From: Peptostreptococcus equinus
GTDB taxonomy: Bacteria > Bacillota > Clostridia > Peptostreptococcales > Peptostreptococcaceae
Reading direction: 5' to 3'
Assembly: GCF_027125355.1 (NCBI RefSeq)
Contig: NZ_CP114052.1
Span: forward strand, 744,001-808,000
DNA: 64,000 nucleotides
Below the pieces are notes generated by a model. The model searched no databases and was not told the origin of the DNA. It saw nothing but the letters and a program-made list of their open reading frames with translations. A program made the translations under genes and the position numbers. This document shows positions 26,598 through 36,336 of the stretch, in pieces. Position 1 is the first letter of the stretch, and each line of letters begins with the position of its first letter.

Positions 26598-27245
26598 ATG
26601 ATAACACCAGATGTAGTGGCAGCAAAAGATTTTAAAAAGGGTTTTAGAGGATATAGTGAATCTGAGGTAGACATTTTTCTAGCGGAGTTAAGTGTAGATT
26701 ATGAAGCAATCTTCAAAGAAAATGAGTCATTAAAAGAAAAGCTTGCTATGTATAAGGATCAAGTAAGTAAGTACTCTTCTATTGAAGAAACATTAAAGGA
26801 AACATTAATAACAGCACAAAGTGCTGCTGAAGATACTACTAATGCTGCAAATAAGAAAGCTAGAATAATAGTTCAAGAAGCCGAATTACAAGCTAGACAG
26901 ATTGTAGATAAAGCTAATAATAGAGTAGTTGAAATAAGAAATGAATATGAATCTTTAATGAAAGAGTTCAAGGTATTTAGAATTAAATTTAAATCATTGT
27001 TAGAAGATGAGCTACAGAATATAGATGATATATTTAGAGATGTTGATGCAGAAAAAGATTTTGAAAAAGCTGATATATCTGCACAGTTAGAAGCTGGTGG
27101 AACAATGAGAATGCAAGCTTTAGAAGAAGTTCAAGATGAAGAAGAAAAATCAATGAACTTAGACATAGAAGAAGATTTCAATGAAATAAGTGAACCAGAT
27201 GACAATGAAGTAGGATCTCCAGAAGATATATTTAATATTAAATAA
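26598..27245 (+). CDS. divIVA: DivIVA-domain cell division/polarity protein
   Basis: A 215-residue coiled-coil protein with the DivIVA N-terminus (MITPDVVAAKDFKKGFRGYS, then EVDIFLAELSVDYE), which binds curved membrane at poles and septa. Long heptad-rich stretches run from about 25 to 150, followed by an acidic tail rich in Glu and Asp. It closes the ylmE-sepF-ylmG-ylmH-divIVA block and precedes the ileS T-box, as in B. subtilis. The start follows AGGAAGTGA. Confidence 0.93.
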   Translation: MITPDVVAAKDFKKGFRGYSESEVDIFLAELSVDYEAIFKENESLKEKLAMYKDQVSKYSSIEETLKETLITAQSAAEDTTNAANKKARIIVQEAELQARQIVDKANNRVVEIRNEYESLMKEFKVFRIKFKSLLEDELQNIDDIFRDVDAEKDFEKADISAQLEAGGTMRMQALEEVQDEEEKSMNLDIEEDFNEISEPDDNEVGSPEDIFNIK

Positions 27246-27307
27246 GTTATTTTTTATGTTAAAAAGATTAAGCTGGAGTAAAAAATATTAATTAATTATA
27301 AAAATGC

Positions 27308-27336
27308 TTGACGAATCTATTTAAATGAAATATAAT
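27308..27336 (+). promoter_or_regulatory. Strong promoter for the ileS T-box transcript
   Basis: TTGACG (27308-27313), a 17-base spacer and TATAAT (27331-27336), the best vegetative promoter on the + strand in this window. Confidence 0.88.
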
Positions 27337-27344
27337 CAGTAACA

Positions 27345-27590
27345 AGATATAATTATATAAATTAAAGCATTGATGAAGACAGTAACTTATAAATAGTATC
27401 AAGCGAATCGGGTATGGTGTGAGCCGATATATGATGTTATATGTGAAAATCACTTCTGAGCAGAAAGCTGAATTTTATTAAGCTGACCGGTTGGTCCCGA
27501 TATAGACTATCAAGTGTCTGAAAATTTTCAGGAACTAGGGTGGTAACGCGATTTCTCTCGTCCCTTGCATGCAAGGTGACGAGTTTTTTT
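27345..27590 (+). ncRNA. T-box riboswitch for isoleucine (ileS leader)
   Basis: A tRNA-sensing leader that allows ileS transcription when uncharged tRNA-Ile binds. The conserved T-box core AGGGTGGTAACGCG is at 27537-27550; its TGGT would pair with the ACCA end of tRNA-Ile. The stem I region has an AGTA motif near 27381, and the likely specifier is ATC (27449-27451, in GAAAATCACTTC), an isoleucine codon. The terminator pairs CTCGTC (27557-27562) and CCTTGCA with TGCAAGG and GACGAG, followed by seven T bases. The antiterminator would use the T-box and the 5' side of this stem. The gap from 27246 to 27654 otherwise holds only the promoter. Confidence 0.95.
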
Positions 27591-27654
27591 ATATAAAAAT
27601 ATATTAGAAATTATACAAATTATTATTTAAGAAAAGAATAGGAAGGAGAATTAT

Positions 27655-30600
27655 ATGGAAAATAAAGAAGTCTTCAGAAAATTAGATGACAGTGGTATAG
27701 CACAGTCAGAAGAAAAAACATTAAAGAGATGGAAGGAAGATAATATTCTTGAAAGAGTATTAGAAAAAGGAAAAAATGATCCTACATATGTATTCTTTGA
27801 AGGTCCTCCAACAGCAAATGGAAATCCTGGTATACACCACGTAATATCTAGAACATTAAAAGACTGGGTATGTAGATACAAAACTATGAATGGTTATAGA
27901 GTACCAAGAAAAGCAGGGTGGGATACACATGGTTTACCAGTTGAATTGCAAGTTGAAAAAGAATTAGGTCTGTCGGATAAAAAAGAAATAGAAAACTACG
28001 GTATTGAAGAATTTTGCGACAGATGTAGAGATTCTGTGTTCACATATGAAAAGCAGTGGAGAGATATGACTGAAAGAATGGCATATGCTGTTGATTTAGA
28101 TAATCCATATATCACTCTAGACAATGATTATATAGAAACACTATGGTGGATATTAGATAAATTTAATAAAGATGGTTTATTATATGAAGGGCATAAAATT
28201 TTACCATATTGTCCAAGGTGTGGAACAGGGCTTGCTTCACACGAAGTAGCTCAAGGTTACAAGGAAGTTAAGACTAATACACTTGTAGCAAAATTCAAGA
28301 AAAAAGGGACAGAAAATGAATATTTCCTAGCTTGGACGACAACTCCTTGGACACTACCATCAAATGTTGCTCTTACAGTTAATCCAGAAGTTGATTATAT
28401 AAGAGCTAAAAAAGATGATGAAATATACTATATAGCTAAAGAATTAGCTGACAAACATTTAGGCGAAGGTGAATATGAAATACTTGAAACCCTAAAGGGA
28501 AAAGACCTTGAATACATGGAATACGAACAGTTAATGCCATTTGTAGAGGTAGACAAAAAGGCATTTTTCGTAAACTGTGCAGACTATGTTACAACTTCAG
28601 ATGGTACTGGAATAGTTCACTCTGCACCAGCATTTGGTGAAGATGACTACAATACAGGTAGGAAATATGGTATGCCATTTGTAAAGCCAGTTGATTCAGA
28701 AGGAAAATTCACTGCTACGCCATGGAAAGGTAGATTTGTAATGGAAGAAGGCTTAGATGTTGAAATAATAAAATATCTAGCTTCTGAAAATAAATTATTC
28801 TCAAAAATAAAAATGGAACATAATTATCCACATTGTTGGAGATGCGGAACTCCATTAATTTACTATGCTAATCCAGGTTGGTATATAGAAATGACAAAGT
28901 TAAAGGATAAATTAATAGCAAATAATAAGACAGTTAATTGGTATCCAGAATTTGTTGGTGAAGGAAGATTTGGAAATTGGTTAGAAGAATTAAAGGATTG
29001 GGCAATATCTAGAACTAGATATTGGGGAACTCCACTTCCAGTATGGAAATGTGATAATGAAGAGTGTGATCATCAGGTATCTGTAGGCTCAAGACAAGAA
29101 TTAGCAGATTTAGCAATAGAAGAGGTTGATCCAAAGACTATAGAGCTTCATAGACCTCATATAGATAATGTACATCTAAGATGTGAAAAATGTGGTGGCT
29201 CAATGACAAGAATACCTGAAGTTGCAGATTGCTGGTTTGATTCTGGATCAATGCCTTTCGCACAATGGCACTTCCCATTTGAACACAAGGAAGATTTTTA
29301 TAAACTATTCCCAGCAGATTATATATGCGAAGGTATAGATCAGACAAGAGGATGGTTTTATTCATTATTAGCTGTATCATCATATATAACAGGAAAAGCT
29401 CCTTACAAAAATGTTCTTGTAACTGATTTGGTACTTGATAAAGATGGTAAGAAAATGTCTAAGTCAAAGGGTAATACTATTAATCCATTTGAAATGTTTG
29501 ATAAATATGGTGTAGATGCTCTAAGGTGGTATCTATTATATGTATCTCCACCATGGACTCCGATTAGATTTGATGAAGATGGTTTAAAGGAAATTATGTC
29601 TAAGTTTGTAGGAACATATAAAAATACTTACACATTCTTCACTTTATATGCAAACACAGATGGTATACATCCAAATGACTTCTTTGTTGAGTACAAGGAT
29701 AGACCAGAATTAGATAGATGGATACTTTCAAAATTCAACAACTTGAAAAAAGAAGTAGAAGAGAATCTTGAAATATTCGAAATAAATAAGACTATTAGAA
29801 GAATAACTGAATTCTTAAATGATGATTTATCAAATTGGTATATCAGAAGATCTAGAAGAAGATTCTGGGGAACTGAATTAGATCAAGACAAGAAATCAGT
29901 ATACAATACAACTTACGAAATACTAGTTGATTTCTCAAAAATGATAGCACCATTTGCACCGTATCTATCTGAAGAAATATATAGAAACTTGACTGGTGAA
30001 TATTCAGTTCATTGTGCTGATTATCCAAAATGTAATTCTGAATTGATAGATGAAGAGCTAGAAACTAAGATGGATCTTACAAAGAATCTTGTAACTCTTG
30101 GAAGAGCTGCTAGAGAAAATTCAAAGATAAAAGTAAGACAGCCAATAGCTGAAGTATTGATAGATGGTAAGTTTGAATCTACAATGGGTGACCTTGTTGG
30201 TCTAATCAAAGAAGAACTAAATGTAAAAAATGTTCACTTTGTTAAAGATTTAGGTCAGTATATGAACTTCACATTAAAGCCAAACTTTAAGGTATTGGGA
30301 CCTGTACTTGGTAAAAATGTAAATGCATTTGGTAAGGTATTGGCAGGGCTAGAAGCTCATGAAACTGTAAATGCACTTGAATCAGGTCAGGAAATTACAG
30401 TAGAAGTAGCCGGTCAAGACTTTACTTTTAACAAGGAACATGTTATTGTTCAAATAAATTCTAAGGAAGGATTTAATGTAGCAATGGAAAATAACATGTT
30501 TGTAATCCTAGATACTACATTAAGTGATGAGTTAGTAAAGGAAGGTCTAGCTAGAGAATTTATATCTAAGATTCAGCAACTTAGAAAATCAAGTGAATTT

Positions 30601-30783
30601 GAAGTGCTAGATAATATCAATATCTACTATAATGGAGATCAAGAAGTAGGTGAAGCAATAAATACTTTTGAAGAATATATCAAGTCAGAAACACTTGCTG
30701 TAAAGATTGAAAAAGTAGAAGATGATTTAGAAAAGCAAAAATTAAATGACCATGAAACTGGAATAAAAGTTGTAAGAGTTTAA
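27655..30783 (+). CDS. ileS: Isoleucine-tRNA ligase, type 2 (eukaryote-like), with swapped GIHH signature
   Basis: Charges tRNA-Ile and edits misactivated valine. At 1,042 residues it is the long type 2 form; type 1 bacterial enzymes are nearer 920 and open with GPPYANGNIHIGH. Here the class I signature lies in GPPTANGNPGIHH, so the HxGH motif reads G59-I60-H61-H62. The KMSKS loop is intact at 600-604. The editing domain has TTTPWTLPSN, and there is a zinc-type CxxC pair (CPRCG and CEKCG). The gene has its own promoter, T-box and a strong bidirectional terminator. Type 2 enzymes are naturally less sensitive to mupirocin, and the swapped motif has been tied to still higher resistance. Confidence 0.97.
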   Translation: MENKEVFRKLDDSGIAQSEEKTLKRWKEDNILERVLEKGKNDPTYVFFEGPPTANGNPGIHHVISRTLKDWVCRYKTMNGYRVPRKAGWDTHGLPVELQVEKELGLSDKKEIENYGIEEFCDRCRDSVFTYEKQWRDMTERMAYAVDLDNPYITLDNDYIETLWWILDKFNKDGLLYEGHKILPYCPRCGTGLASHEVAQGYKEVKTNTLVAKFKKKGTENEYFLAWTTTPWTLPSNVALTVNPEVDYIRAKKDDEIYYIAKELADKHLGEGEYEILETLKGKDLEYMEYEQLMPFVEVDKKAFFVNCADYVTTSDGTGIVHSAPAFGEDDYNTGRKYGMPFVKPVDSEGKFTATPWKGRFVMEEGLDVEIIKYLASENKLFSKIKMEHNYPHCWRCGTPLIYYANPGWYIEMTKLKDKLIANNKTVNWYPEFVGEGRFGNWLEELKDWAISRTRYWGTPLPVWKCDNEECDHQVSVGSRQELADLAIEEVDPKTIELHRPHIDNVHLRCEKCGGSMTRIPEVADCWFDSGSMPFAQWHFPFEHKEDFYKLFPADYICEGIDQTRGWFYSLLAVSSYITGKAPYKNVLVTDLVLDKDGKKMSKSKGNTINPFEMFDKYGVDALRWYLLYVSPPWTPIRFDEDGLKEIMSKFVGTYKNTYTFFTLYANTDGIHPNDFFVEYKDRPELDRWILSKFNNLKKEVEENLEIFEINKTIRRITEFLNDDLSNWYIRRSRRRFWGTELDQDKKSVYNTTYEILVDFSKMIAPFAPYLSEEIYRNLTGEYSVHCADYPKCNSELIDEELETKMDLTKNLVTLGRAARENSKIKVRQPIAEVLIDGKFESTMGDLVGLIKEELNVKNVHFVKDLGQYMNFTLKPNFKVLGPVLGKNVNAFGKVLAGLEAHETVNALESGQEITVEVAGQDFTFNKEHVIVQINSKEGFNVAMENNMFVILDTTLSDELVKEGLAREFISKIQQLRKSSEFEVLDNINIYYNGDQEVGEAINTFEEYIKSETLAVKIEKVEDDLEKQKLNDHETGIKVVRV

Positions 30784-30836
30784 TTTTGTAAATTTCTATT
30801 TAAAAGTATAATTAAAATAGAAACTTTTGAGTAGCT

Positions 30837-30882
30837 TATACAAAAAAAGTCCCACACATATGTGTGGGACTTTTTTTGTATA
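30837..30882. terminator. Bidirectional terminator between ileS and the convergent phosphatase gene
   Basis: A perfect 46-base palindrome: 30837-30859 is the reverse complement of 30860-30882. It has a GTCCCACACA core, seven A on the left and seven T on the right, so it can end transcripts from both strands. Confidence 0.95.
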
Positions 30883-30884
30883 AA

Positions 30885-31349
30885 TTAGTATTTAATATTA
30901 TAACCTAGGTATTTTAAAAAACTTAAACAAGATTCTAAAATATCATCATAGGTTTGATTAAAATTGCCAGTATACCAAGGATCAGCTATATCTCTATTAT
31001 TGCCTGCAAATGATAAAAATTGAATAACCTTTGTCTTATCATATGAACCAAATTCTCTTTTTATATTATTCATATTATTTTTATCCATAGTCAAAATATA
31101 ATCGAAGTCATCAAAATCGATTTTCTTTAATTTTCTTGAGTACATTCCATCTACTGAAATGCCATAGTCAGCAAGCTTATCTCTAGTTCCATGATGAACG
31201 GATTCTCCAATTGCTTCATAAGAAGTAGCTGCAGAATCAACGTAAAAGTCATTTTCTATTTTGTTTTTCTTTATTATATCCTTAAATAGGGCTTCTGCCA
31301 TTGGTGATCTACAAATATTTCCATGGCAAACAAAAAGTATTTTATACAT
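30885..31349 (-). CDS. Low-molecular-weight protein-tyrosine phosphatase
   Basis: A 154-residue phosphatase. The P-loop C8-H-G-N-I-C-R14-S is at the N-terminus and the general acid lies in D123-P-W-Y126, both as expected for the family, which includes B. subtilis YwlE (an arginine phosphatase) and YfkJ. The third P-loop residue pattern does not settle tyrosine versus arginine phosphate preference. It is the only clear minus-strand gene, has its own near-consensus promoter, and shares a terminator with ileS. Confidence 0.93.
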   Translation of the reverse strand: MYKILFVCHGNICRSPMAEALFKDIIKKNKIENDFYVDSAATSYEAIGESVHHGTRDKLADYGISVDGMYSRKLKKIDFDDFDYILTMDKNNMNNIKREFGSYDKTKVIQFLSFAGNNRDIADPWYTGNFNQTYDDILESCLSFLKYLGYNIKY

Positions 31350-31376
31350 ACAAACCTCCTAATAATTATTTATATA

Positions 31377-31405
31377 ATTATAGTAAATGATATTATAAAG
31401 GTCAA
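31377..31405 (-). promoter_or_regulatory. Promoter of the phosphatase gene
   Basis: On the minus strand: TTGACC (31405-31400), a 17-base spacer and TATAAT (31382-31377). An AGGAGG site follows at 31360-31355. Confidence 0.85.
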
Positions 31406-31516
31406 ATTTAAATTATTAATTCTTATATTACTAGAATATCATTAAATTTACAATTTAAATAAATTAAAATTTAGAAAATCTTGATATTCAAAAATGAGAT
31501 AAAATAAAACTTATAT

Positions 31517-31525
31517 GTTATAATA
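31517..31525 (+). promoter_or_regulatory. Extended -10 promoter for xseA operon
   Basis: TGTTATAAT, 36 bases before the xseA start and divergent from the phosphatase promoter. No clear -35 box. Confidence 0.65.
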
Positions 31526-31560
31526 TAAGTTAGAAGTTTTATGTAAATTTGAGGTGAAGT

Positions 31561-32829
31561 ATGAAAATTAGGCCATTAGAAGTATGGGAATTAAACAATT
31601 ACATGAAAAAACTTTTAAATGATGATCCTATTTTATCTAATGTCAAAGTTTCTGGAGAAATATCAAATTTAAAAGTTCATTCCTCTGGAAATGTATATTT
31701 GTCTTTAAAAGATGAAAAAACTAAGGTAAATTGCGTTATACTTAAAAGATATTATGATAAAGATATAAAACTTGAAAATGGACAAAAGATAATTGCAAGT
31801 GGCAGTATAAATGTATATGAAAGAGATGGTGCCTATCAATTATATATTAATAAGATAGAAGTAGAGGGAATGGGAAATTTATACATTGAGTTTCTTAAAC
31901 TAAAAGCTAAACTTGAAAAAGAAGGTCTGTTCAGTCATAGCCATAAGAAACAAATACCTAAATTTCCACAAAATATAGGTGTGATTACATCTCCAACAGG
32001 TGCTGTAATCAGAGATATAATAAATGTTATAACTAGAAGATATCCTAAGGTAAATATAAAGTTATATCCAGTATTAGTTCAGGGGCAAAATTCTGCAAAA
32101 TCATTAATTGAAGCCCTAGAATTTATGGACAAAAGAGAAGAAATTGATACTATTATAATAGGAAGAGGTGGAGGCTCCTTAGAAGAGTTGTGGTCATTTA
32201 ATGATGAAGAGCTTGCTAGAAAGATATTTGAATGTAATAAACCAGTAATTTCAGCAGTAGGACATGAAACTGATTTCACTATATGTGATTTTGTGTCTGA
32301 TATGAGAGCTCCTACACCTTCAGCAGCAGCAGAGATTGCTACACCAGATATTAAAACATTGATAAATAAACAAAATATTTTAATGCAGAGAATATCTAAT
32401 AATGTAAGTCAAAAAGCAAAATATGAAAGGCAGTTACTAAAATCAAGTATCAATTCTATTTCTTCAAAAATAGAAAAAAATATTATTTTTGAAAGGCAAC
32501 TTCTAAAGACAAATATAAAAAATATATCAAATCATATAGAAAGATATGAAATTTATGAAAGAAATATAGATCTAGATAAGATAAAGGAGAAATTAACTAA
32601 TAACATAGATATGTTTATTAAGTTGAATAAGGAAAAAATTAATTTAATAGCTATGGGTCTAGGAAATTTGAATCCATTCTCTGTAATGGATAGGGGGTAC
32701 TCAGTAGCAGAAAAAAATGGTAGAACAATACAAACGATAAGTGATGTAGAAAAAAATGATTTAATTGATATAGTCTTAAAAGACGGCAACTTAAATTGTA
32801 AGGTTATAGATAAGATAAAGAGGAGCTAA
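31561..32829 (+). CDS. xseA: Exodeoxyribonuclease VII large subunit
   Basis: Catalytic subunit of a single-strand-specific exonuclease that trims DNA from both ends. The 422-residue protein has an N-terminal OB fold ([22 protein letters not shown]), the nuclease core with [32 protein letters not shown] and [17 protein letters not shown], and a long coiled-coil C-terminal part that binds the small subunit. xseB starts one base after its stop. It opens the operon that runs to at least recN. Confidence 0.97.
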   Translation: MKIRPLEVWELNNYMKKLLNDDPILSNVKVSGEISNLKVHSSGNVYLSLKDEKTKVNCVILKRYYDKDIKLENGQKIIASGSINVYERDGAYQLYINKIEVEGMGNLYIEFLKLKAKLEKEGLFSHSHKKQIPKFPQNIGVITSPTGAVIRDIINVITRRYPKVNIKLYPVLVQGQNSAKSLIEALEFMDKREEIDTIIIGRGGGSLEELWSFNDEELARKIFECNKPVISAVGHETDFTICDFVSDMRAPTPSAAAEIATPDIKTLINKQNILMQRISNNVSQKAKYERQLLKSSINSISSKIEKNIIFERQLLKTNIKNISNHIERYEIYERNIDLDKIKEKLTNNIDMFIKLNKEKINLIAMGLGNLNPFSVMDRGYSVAEKNGRTIQTISDVEKNDLIDIVLKDGNLNCKVIDKIKRS

Positions 32830-32830
32830 T

Positions 32831-33040
32831 ATGGAAATTGAAAATTTATCATATGAAGAGGCGTACAATAAAATGGAAGAAATTCTAAAAAAATTAGAAG
32901 ATGGAAATATAAAGTTAGATGAATCCTTATCGCTATATGAAGAGGGAATACATCTATACAAACACTGTACAAAAATGCTTAATCAGGCAGAGCTTAAGAT
33001 AAGTAAATTTAATGAAATGCAAGAAGAAGTAGAGGTGTAA
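32831..33040 (+). CDS. xseB: Exodeoxyribonuclease VII small subunit
   Basis: A 69-residue helical protein with the family pattern [20 protein letters not shown] and [12 protein letters not shown]. Several copies bind the coiled coil of XseA. It is tightly packed between xseA and ispA, with one base on each side, typical of an operon with translational coupling. Confidence 0.95.
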   Translation: MEIENLSYEEAYNKMEEILKKLEDGNIKLDESLSLYEEGIHLYKHCTKMLNQAELKISKFNEMQEEVEV

Positions 33041-33041
33041 T

Positions 33042-33929
33042 ATGGATTTTAAAGCTAGTTTAAGCGAAAAGAGTAAATATATAGAGGAAAAAATAAGAAT
33101 TTTTGCACCAAAAGAAGAAGGTTATCAAAAATCAGTTATAGAAGCAATGAATTATAGTTTGATGGCAGGTGGGAAAAGATTAAGACCAATATTAATTATG
33201 GAAACATATAGATTATGTGGTGGTAAAGACGATAGATTTTTACCATATTCAATAGCTATAGAAATGATTCATACTTATTCGTTAGTGCATGATGATTTGC
33301 CAGCACTAGATAATGATGATTTAAGAAGGGGAAAGCCAACTAATCATAAGGTATATGGAGAAGCTATGGCAATACTGGCTGGAGATGCATTATTAAATCA
33401 TGCATTTCAAATAATGCTGGAAGGAAGCTTAAAATATGATAAGCCAGAAAACTCTTTAAGGGCTGCTTATGAAATATCAAAGGGTGCTGGTATCTATGGA
33501 ATGATTGGTGGACAGGTTGTAGATGTTGAAAGTGAAAACAAAAAAATTGACAAGGATAAATTAGATTTTATCCATTTAAATAAGACTGCTGCTATGATTG
33601 TAGGATCAATAAGATCAGGAGCAATTTTAGCAGATAGCAGTGAAGAGAAACTAGAGGCATTAAGTAACTATGCAAATAATATAGGATTAGCATTTCAGAT
33701 TATAGATGATATTTTGGATATAGAGGGAGATGAAAAAATATTAGGTAAGCATATAGGTAGTGATATAGACAATGAAAAATCTACTTACCCTTCAATAATT
33801 GGAATGGAAGAGTCTAAAAAAATTGCTAAAAAACTTATTGAAAATGCTAAGTCAGAACTTGAAATATTTGGTGAAAATGCAGAGTTCTTGACTAATCTAG
33901 CAGATTATATAATAGCAAGAGATAAATAA
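33042..33929 (+). CDS. ispA: Polyprenyl (farnesyl/geranyl) diphosphate synthase
   Basis: Condenses isopentenyl diphosphate with allylic diphosphates, supplying the undecaprenyl carrier pathway. The 295-residue all-helical enzyme has the first Asp-rich motif DDLPALDNDDLRRG (about 86-99) and the second DDILDIEGD. The residues before the first motif (HTYSLVHDD) suit a short-chain farnesyl product. dxs, the first enzyme of the same precursor pathway, is two genes downstream. Confidence 0.94.
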   Translation: MDFKASLSEKSKYIEEKIRIFAPKEEGYQKSVIEAMNYSLMAGGKRLRPILIMETYRLCGGKDDRFLPYSIAIEMIHTYSLVHDDLPALDNDDLRRGKPTNHKVYGEAMAILAGDALLNHAFQIMLEGSLKYDKPENSLRAAYEISKGAGIYGMIGGQVVDVESENKKIDKDKLDFIHLNKTAAMIVGSIRSGAILADSSEEKLEALSNYANNIGLAFQIIDDILDIEGDEKILGKHIGSDIDNEKSTYPSIIGMEESKKIAKKLIENAKSELEIFGENAEFLTNLADYIIARDK

Positions 33930-33942
33930 TACGGGGGTAACA

Positions 33943-34377
33943 ATGGAAAATTTAGTAGATATATTTACTAATAGAATTCTTTGGGTCAGCATATTTTCAT
34001 GTTTTATGGCTCAATTTTTAAAGATGTTTACAGGTGGTGTAAGGAAAGTAGATGTAGGTAGGATAGTAATATCAGGAGGTATGCCTAGCTCACATAGTTC
34101 TTTGGTTACTTGTATGTCTACCATGGTTGGTATGAAATATGGATTTGCATCGGATATATTTGCTATATCAGCTGTATTTTCATGTATTATAATGTATGAT
34201 GCCTCAGGTGTTAGACAGGCGGTTGGTAAACAGGCAGCTATAATAAATAGACTGGTTGAAGATTGGCAACAAAAAAAACCAATCGAGCATGAGAAATTAA
34301 AAGAATTAATAGGTCATACGCAAAAGCAAGTTTTTGCGGGGGCAATTTTAGGAATTGCAATTGGCCTTATATTTTAA
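33943..34377 (+). CDS. Divergent PAP2-family membrane protein (YuiD-like)
   Basis: A 144-residue membrane protein with three or four helices and the family motif GGMPSSHSSLVTCM (about 45-58), plus IIMYDASGVRQAVGKQA. This branch of the acid phosphatase superfamily (DUF212) keeps the SxxH part of the phosphatase motif. Its position between ispA and dxs suggests a role with polyprenyl or lipid phosphates, but no activity has been shown for the family that I can cite. Confidence 0.88.
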   Translation: MENLVDIFTNRILWVSIFSCFMAQFLKMFTGGVRKVDVGRIVISGGMPSSHSSLVTCMSTMVGMKYGFASDIFAISAVFSCIIMYDASGVRQAVGKQAAIINRLVEDWQQKKPIEHEKLKELIGHTQKQVFAGAILGIAIGLIF

Positions 34378-34389
34378 AAAGGTGATTTT

Positions 34390-36312
34390 ATGTATAATTT
34401 TTTAGATGGCGTTAATTCGCCTAATGATATAAAAAAACTTAATATTAAAGAATTAGAAATACTGGCAAAGGATATTAGAAAATTTTTAGTAAAGAATGTA
34501 TCTAATACAGGGGGGCATTTAGCTTCAAATTTAGGAGTAGTTGAGTTGACTTTGGCTTTACATAAGGTTTTTGAGTGTCCAAAAGATAAGTTTGTGTGGG
34601 ATGTTGGTCATCAAACATATGTACACAAAATTATTACTGGGAGAAAAAGAAACTTTTCAACACTTAGACAGTATAAAGGACTATCAGGATTTCCAAAAGA
34701 ATGTGAAAGTGAGTATGATATGTTTGATACTGGTCATAGCTCAACATCTGTATCTGCAGGCTTAGGAATGGCTGTTGCAAGAGATATTAAAAATGAAGAC
34801 TATGATGTTATTTCTATTATAGGCGATGGAGCTTTTACTGGCGGAATGGCCATGGAAGCTATGAATAATTTGGGATTTTTGAAAAAAAATATGGTAGTTG
34901 TATTTAATGACAATGAAATGTCTATAGATAAAAATACAGGTGCTTTTTCCGCATATATGTCTAAAATAATACACAATACTGATACCTTGTCTTTTAAAGA
35001 TAGAATTGATAAGATAATGAACATGACGCAGGTAGGTGGTAAAATATCTCAAAAGGCAAATAAACTTACAGAGACATTAATATCTTCAATATCACCGCAG
35101 GAGTGTGGTTTGATAGATGCTATGGGAATTAGGTATATAGGACCTATTGATGGACATGATTTGAGTGAGTTAATAGAAACTTTTGAGTGTCTAAAATATA
35201 TAGATGGTCCAAAATTCGTTCATATAAAGACTGTAAAGGGTAAGGGATATAAATATGCAGAACTAACACCAGAGAAATATCATGGTGTTGGCAAATTTGA
35301 TTACAAGGTAGGTGTAGAATCATCTTCTAAAAGATCTATATCTGCGGTAGTTGGTCAAACTTTAAGCCAGATGGCAGGCTATAATGATAAAATAGTAGCC
35401 ATTACTGCTGCTATGCCATCAGGCACAGGATTAAATTATTTTGAAGAAAGACATCCTAATAGATATTTTGATGTAGGAATAGCAGAACAACATGCGGTAA
35501 CTTTTGCTGCGGGGCTATCTAAAATGGGAATGAAGCCTTATTTTGCTGTTTATTCAACATTTTTACAAAGAGCTTATGATCAGCTAATACATGATGTATC
35601 TATTAACTCAAGACCAGTAACTTTTTTGATAGATAGGGCTGGTTTGGTAGGTAATGATGGAGAGACTCATCATGGTCAATTTGACTTATCATATCTAAAT
35701 CCAATACCTAATATTACTGTAATGGCACCTAAAGATACTGAAGAATTGATAAATATGATAAAGTTATCTGAGAGAATAGATTCAACTGTAGCTATTAGGT
35801 ATCCAAGAGGCAACGAATATAAATTTGAAGCCAGCAAGTATGAATTTATTGACGAGTATGAATCAGAGGAATTAAGTTATTATACAATAGGTAAACCAGA
35901 GAAAATCTATGACGTATTCATCGATTCTACAAAGAGAGTATGTATATTTTCTATAGGAAATATGTTGGATGATGTCTGTCAAGCAGTAGCTAATATATTG
36001 AAAACAAGTGATGATTATTCATTTAAAATATATAATGCAAGATATCTAAAACCTATGGATGAAGAGATTTATATAAATGCTATTCAAGATGCTGATATTG
36101 TAATTAGTGTTGAAGATAATGTCAAAACTGGTGGTTTTTCAAGTAATATTGAAAAAATAATGTCAGAAAACAATGTATATAAAGAATTAATTAAAATAGC
36201 AATACCGGATGCTTTTGTTGCACATGGATCTGTGGATGAGTTAAAAGAAGAAATAGGTTTATCTTCAAGGGCAATAGAAAAAGCTATTAGTGGAATTAAA
36301 AGCAATATCTAA
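34390..36312 (+). CDS. dxs: 1-deoxy-D-xylulose-5-phosphate synthase
   Basis: Condenses pyruvate and glyceraldehyde-3-phosphate with thiamine diphosphate, the entry step of the MEP isoprenoid pathway. The 640-residue protein has the family start LDGVNSPNDIKKL, the GHQTYVHKI region, the thiamine motif GDGAFTGGMAMEAMNN (about 143-158), and the transketolase-type second domain with AEQHAVTFAAG and DRAGLVGNDGETHHGQFD. It sits in the conserved xseA-xseB-ispA-dxs-tlyA order. Confidence 0.97.
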   Translation: MYNFLDGVNSPNDIKKLNIKELEILAKDIRKFLVKNVSNTGGHLASNLGVVELTLALHKVFECPKDKFVWDVGHQTYVHKIITGRKRNFSTLRQYKGLSGFPKECESEYDMFDTGHSSTSVSAGLGMAVARDIKNEDYDVISIIGDGAFTGGMAMEAMNNLGFLKKNMVVVFNDNEMSIDKNTGAFSAYMSKIIHNTDTLSFKDRIDKIMNMTQVGGKISQKANKLTETLISSISPQECGLIDAMGIRYIGPIDGHDLSELIETFECLKYIDGPKFVHIKTVKGKGYKYAELTPEKYHGVGKFDYKVGVESSSKRSISAVVGQTLSQMAGYNDKIVAITAAMPSGTGLNYFEERHPNRYFDVGIAEQHAVTFAAGLSKMGMKPYFAVYSTFLQRAYDQLIHDVSINSRPVTFLIDRAGLVGNDGETHHGQFDLSYLNPIPNITVMAPKDTEELINMIKLSERIDSTVAIRYPRGNEYKFEASKYEFIDEYESEELSYYTIGKPEKIYDVFIDSTKRVCIFSIGNMLDDVCQAVANILKTSDDYSFKIYNARYLKPMDEEIYINAIQDADIVISVEDNVKTGGFSSNIEKIMSENNVYKELIKIAIPDAFVAHGSVDELKEEIGLSSRAIEKAISGIKSNI

Positions 36313-36336
36313 GATATTGAGATGGGACGATGATTT

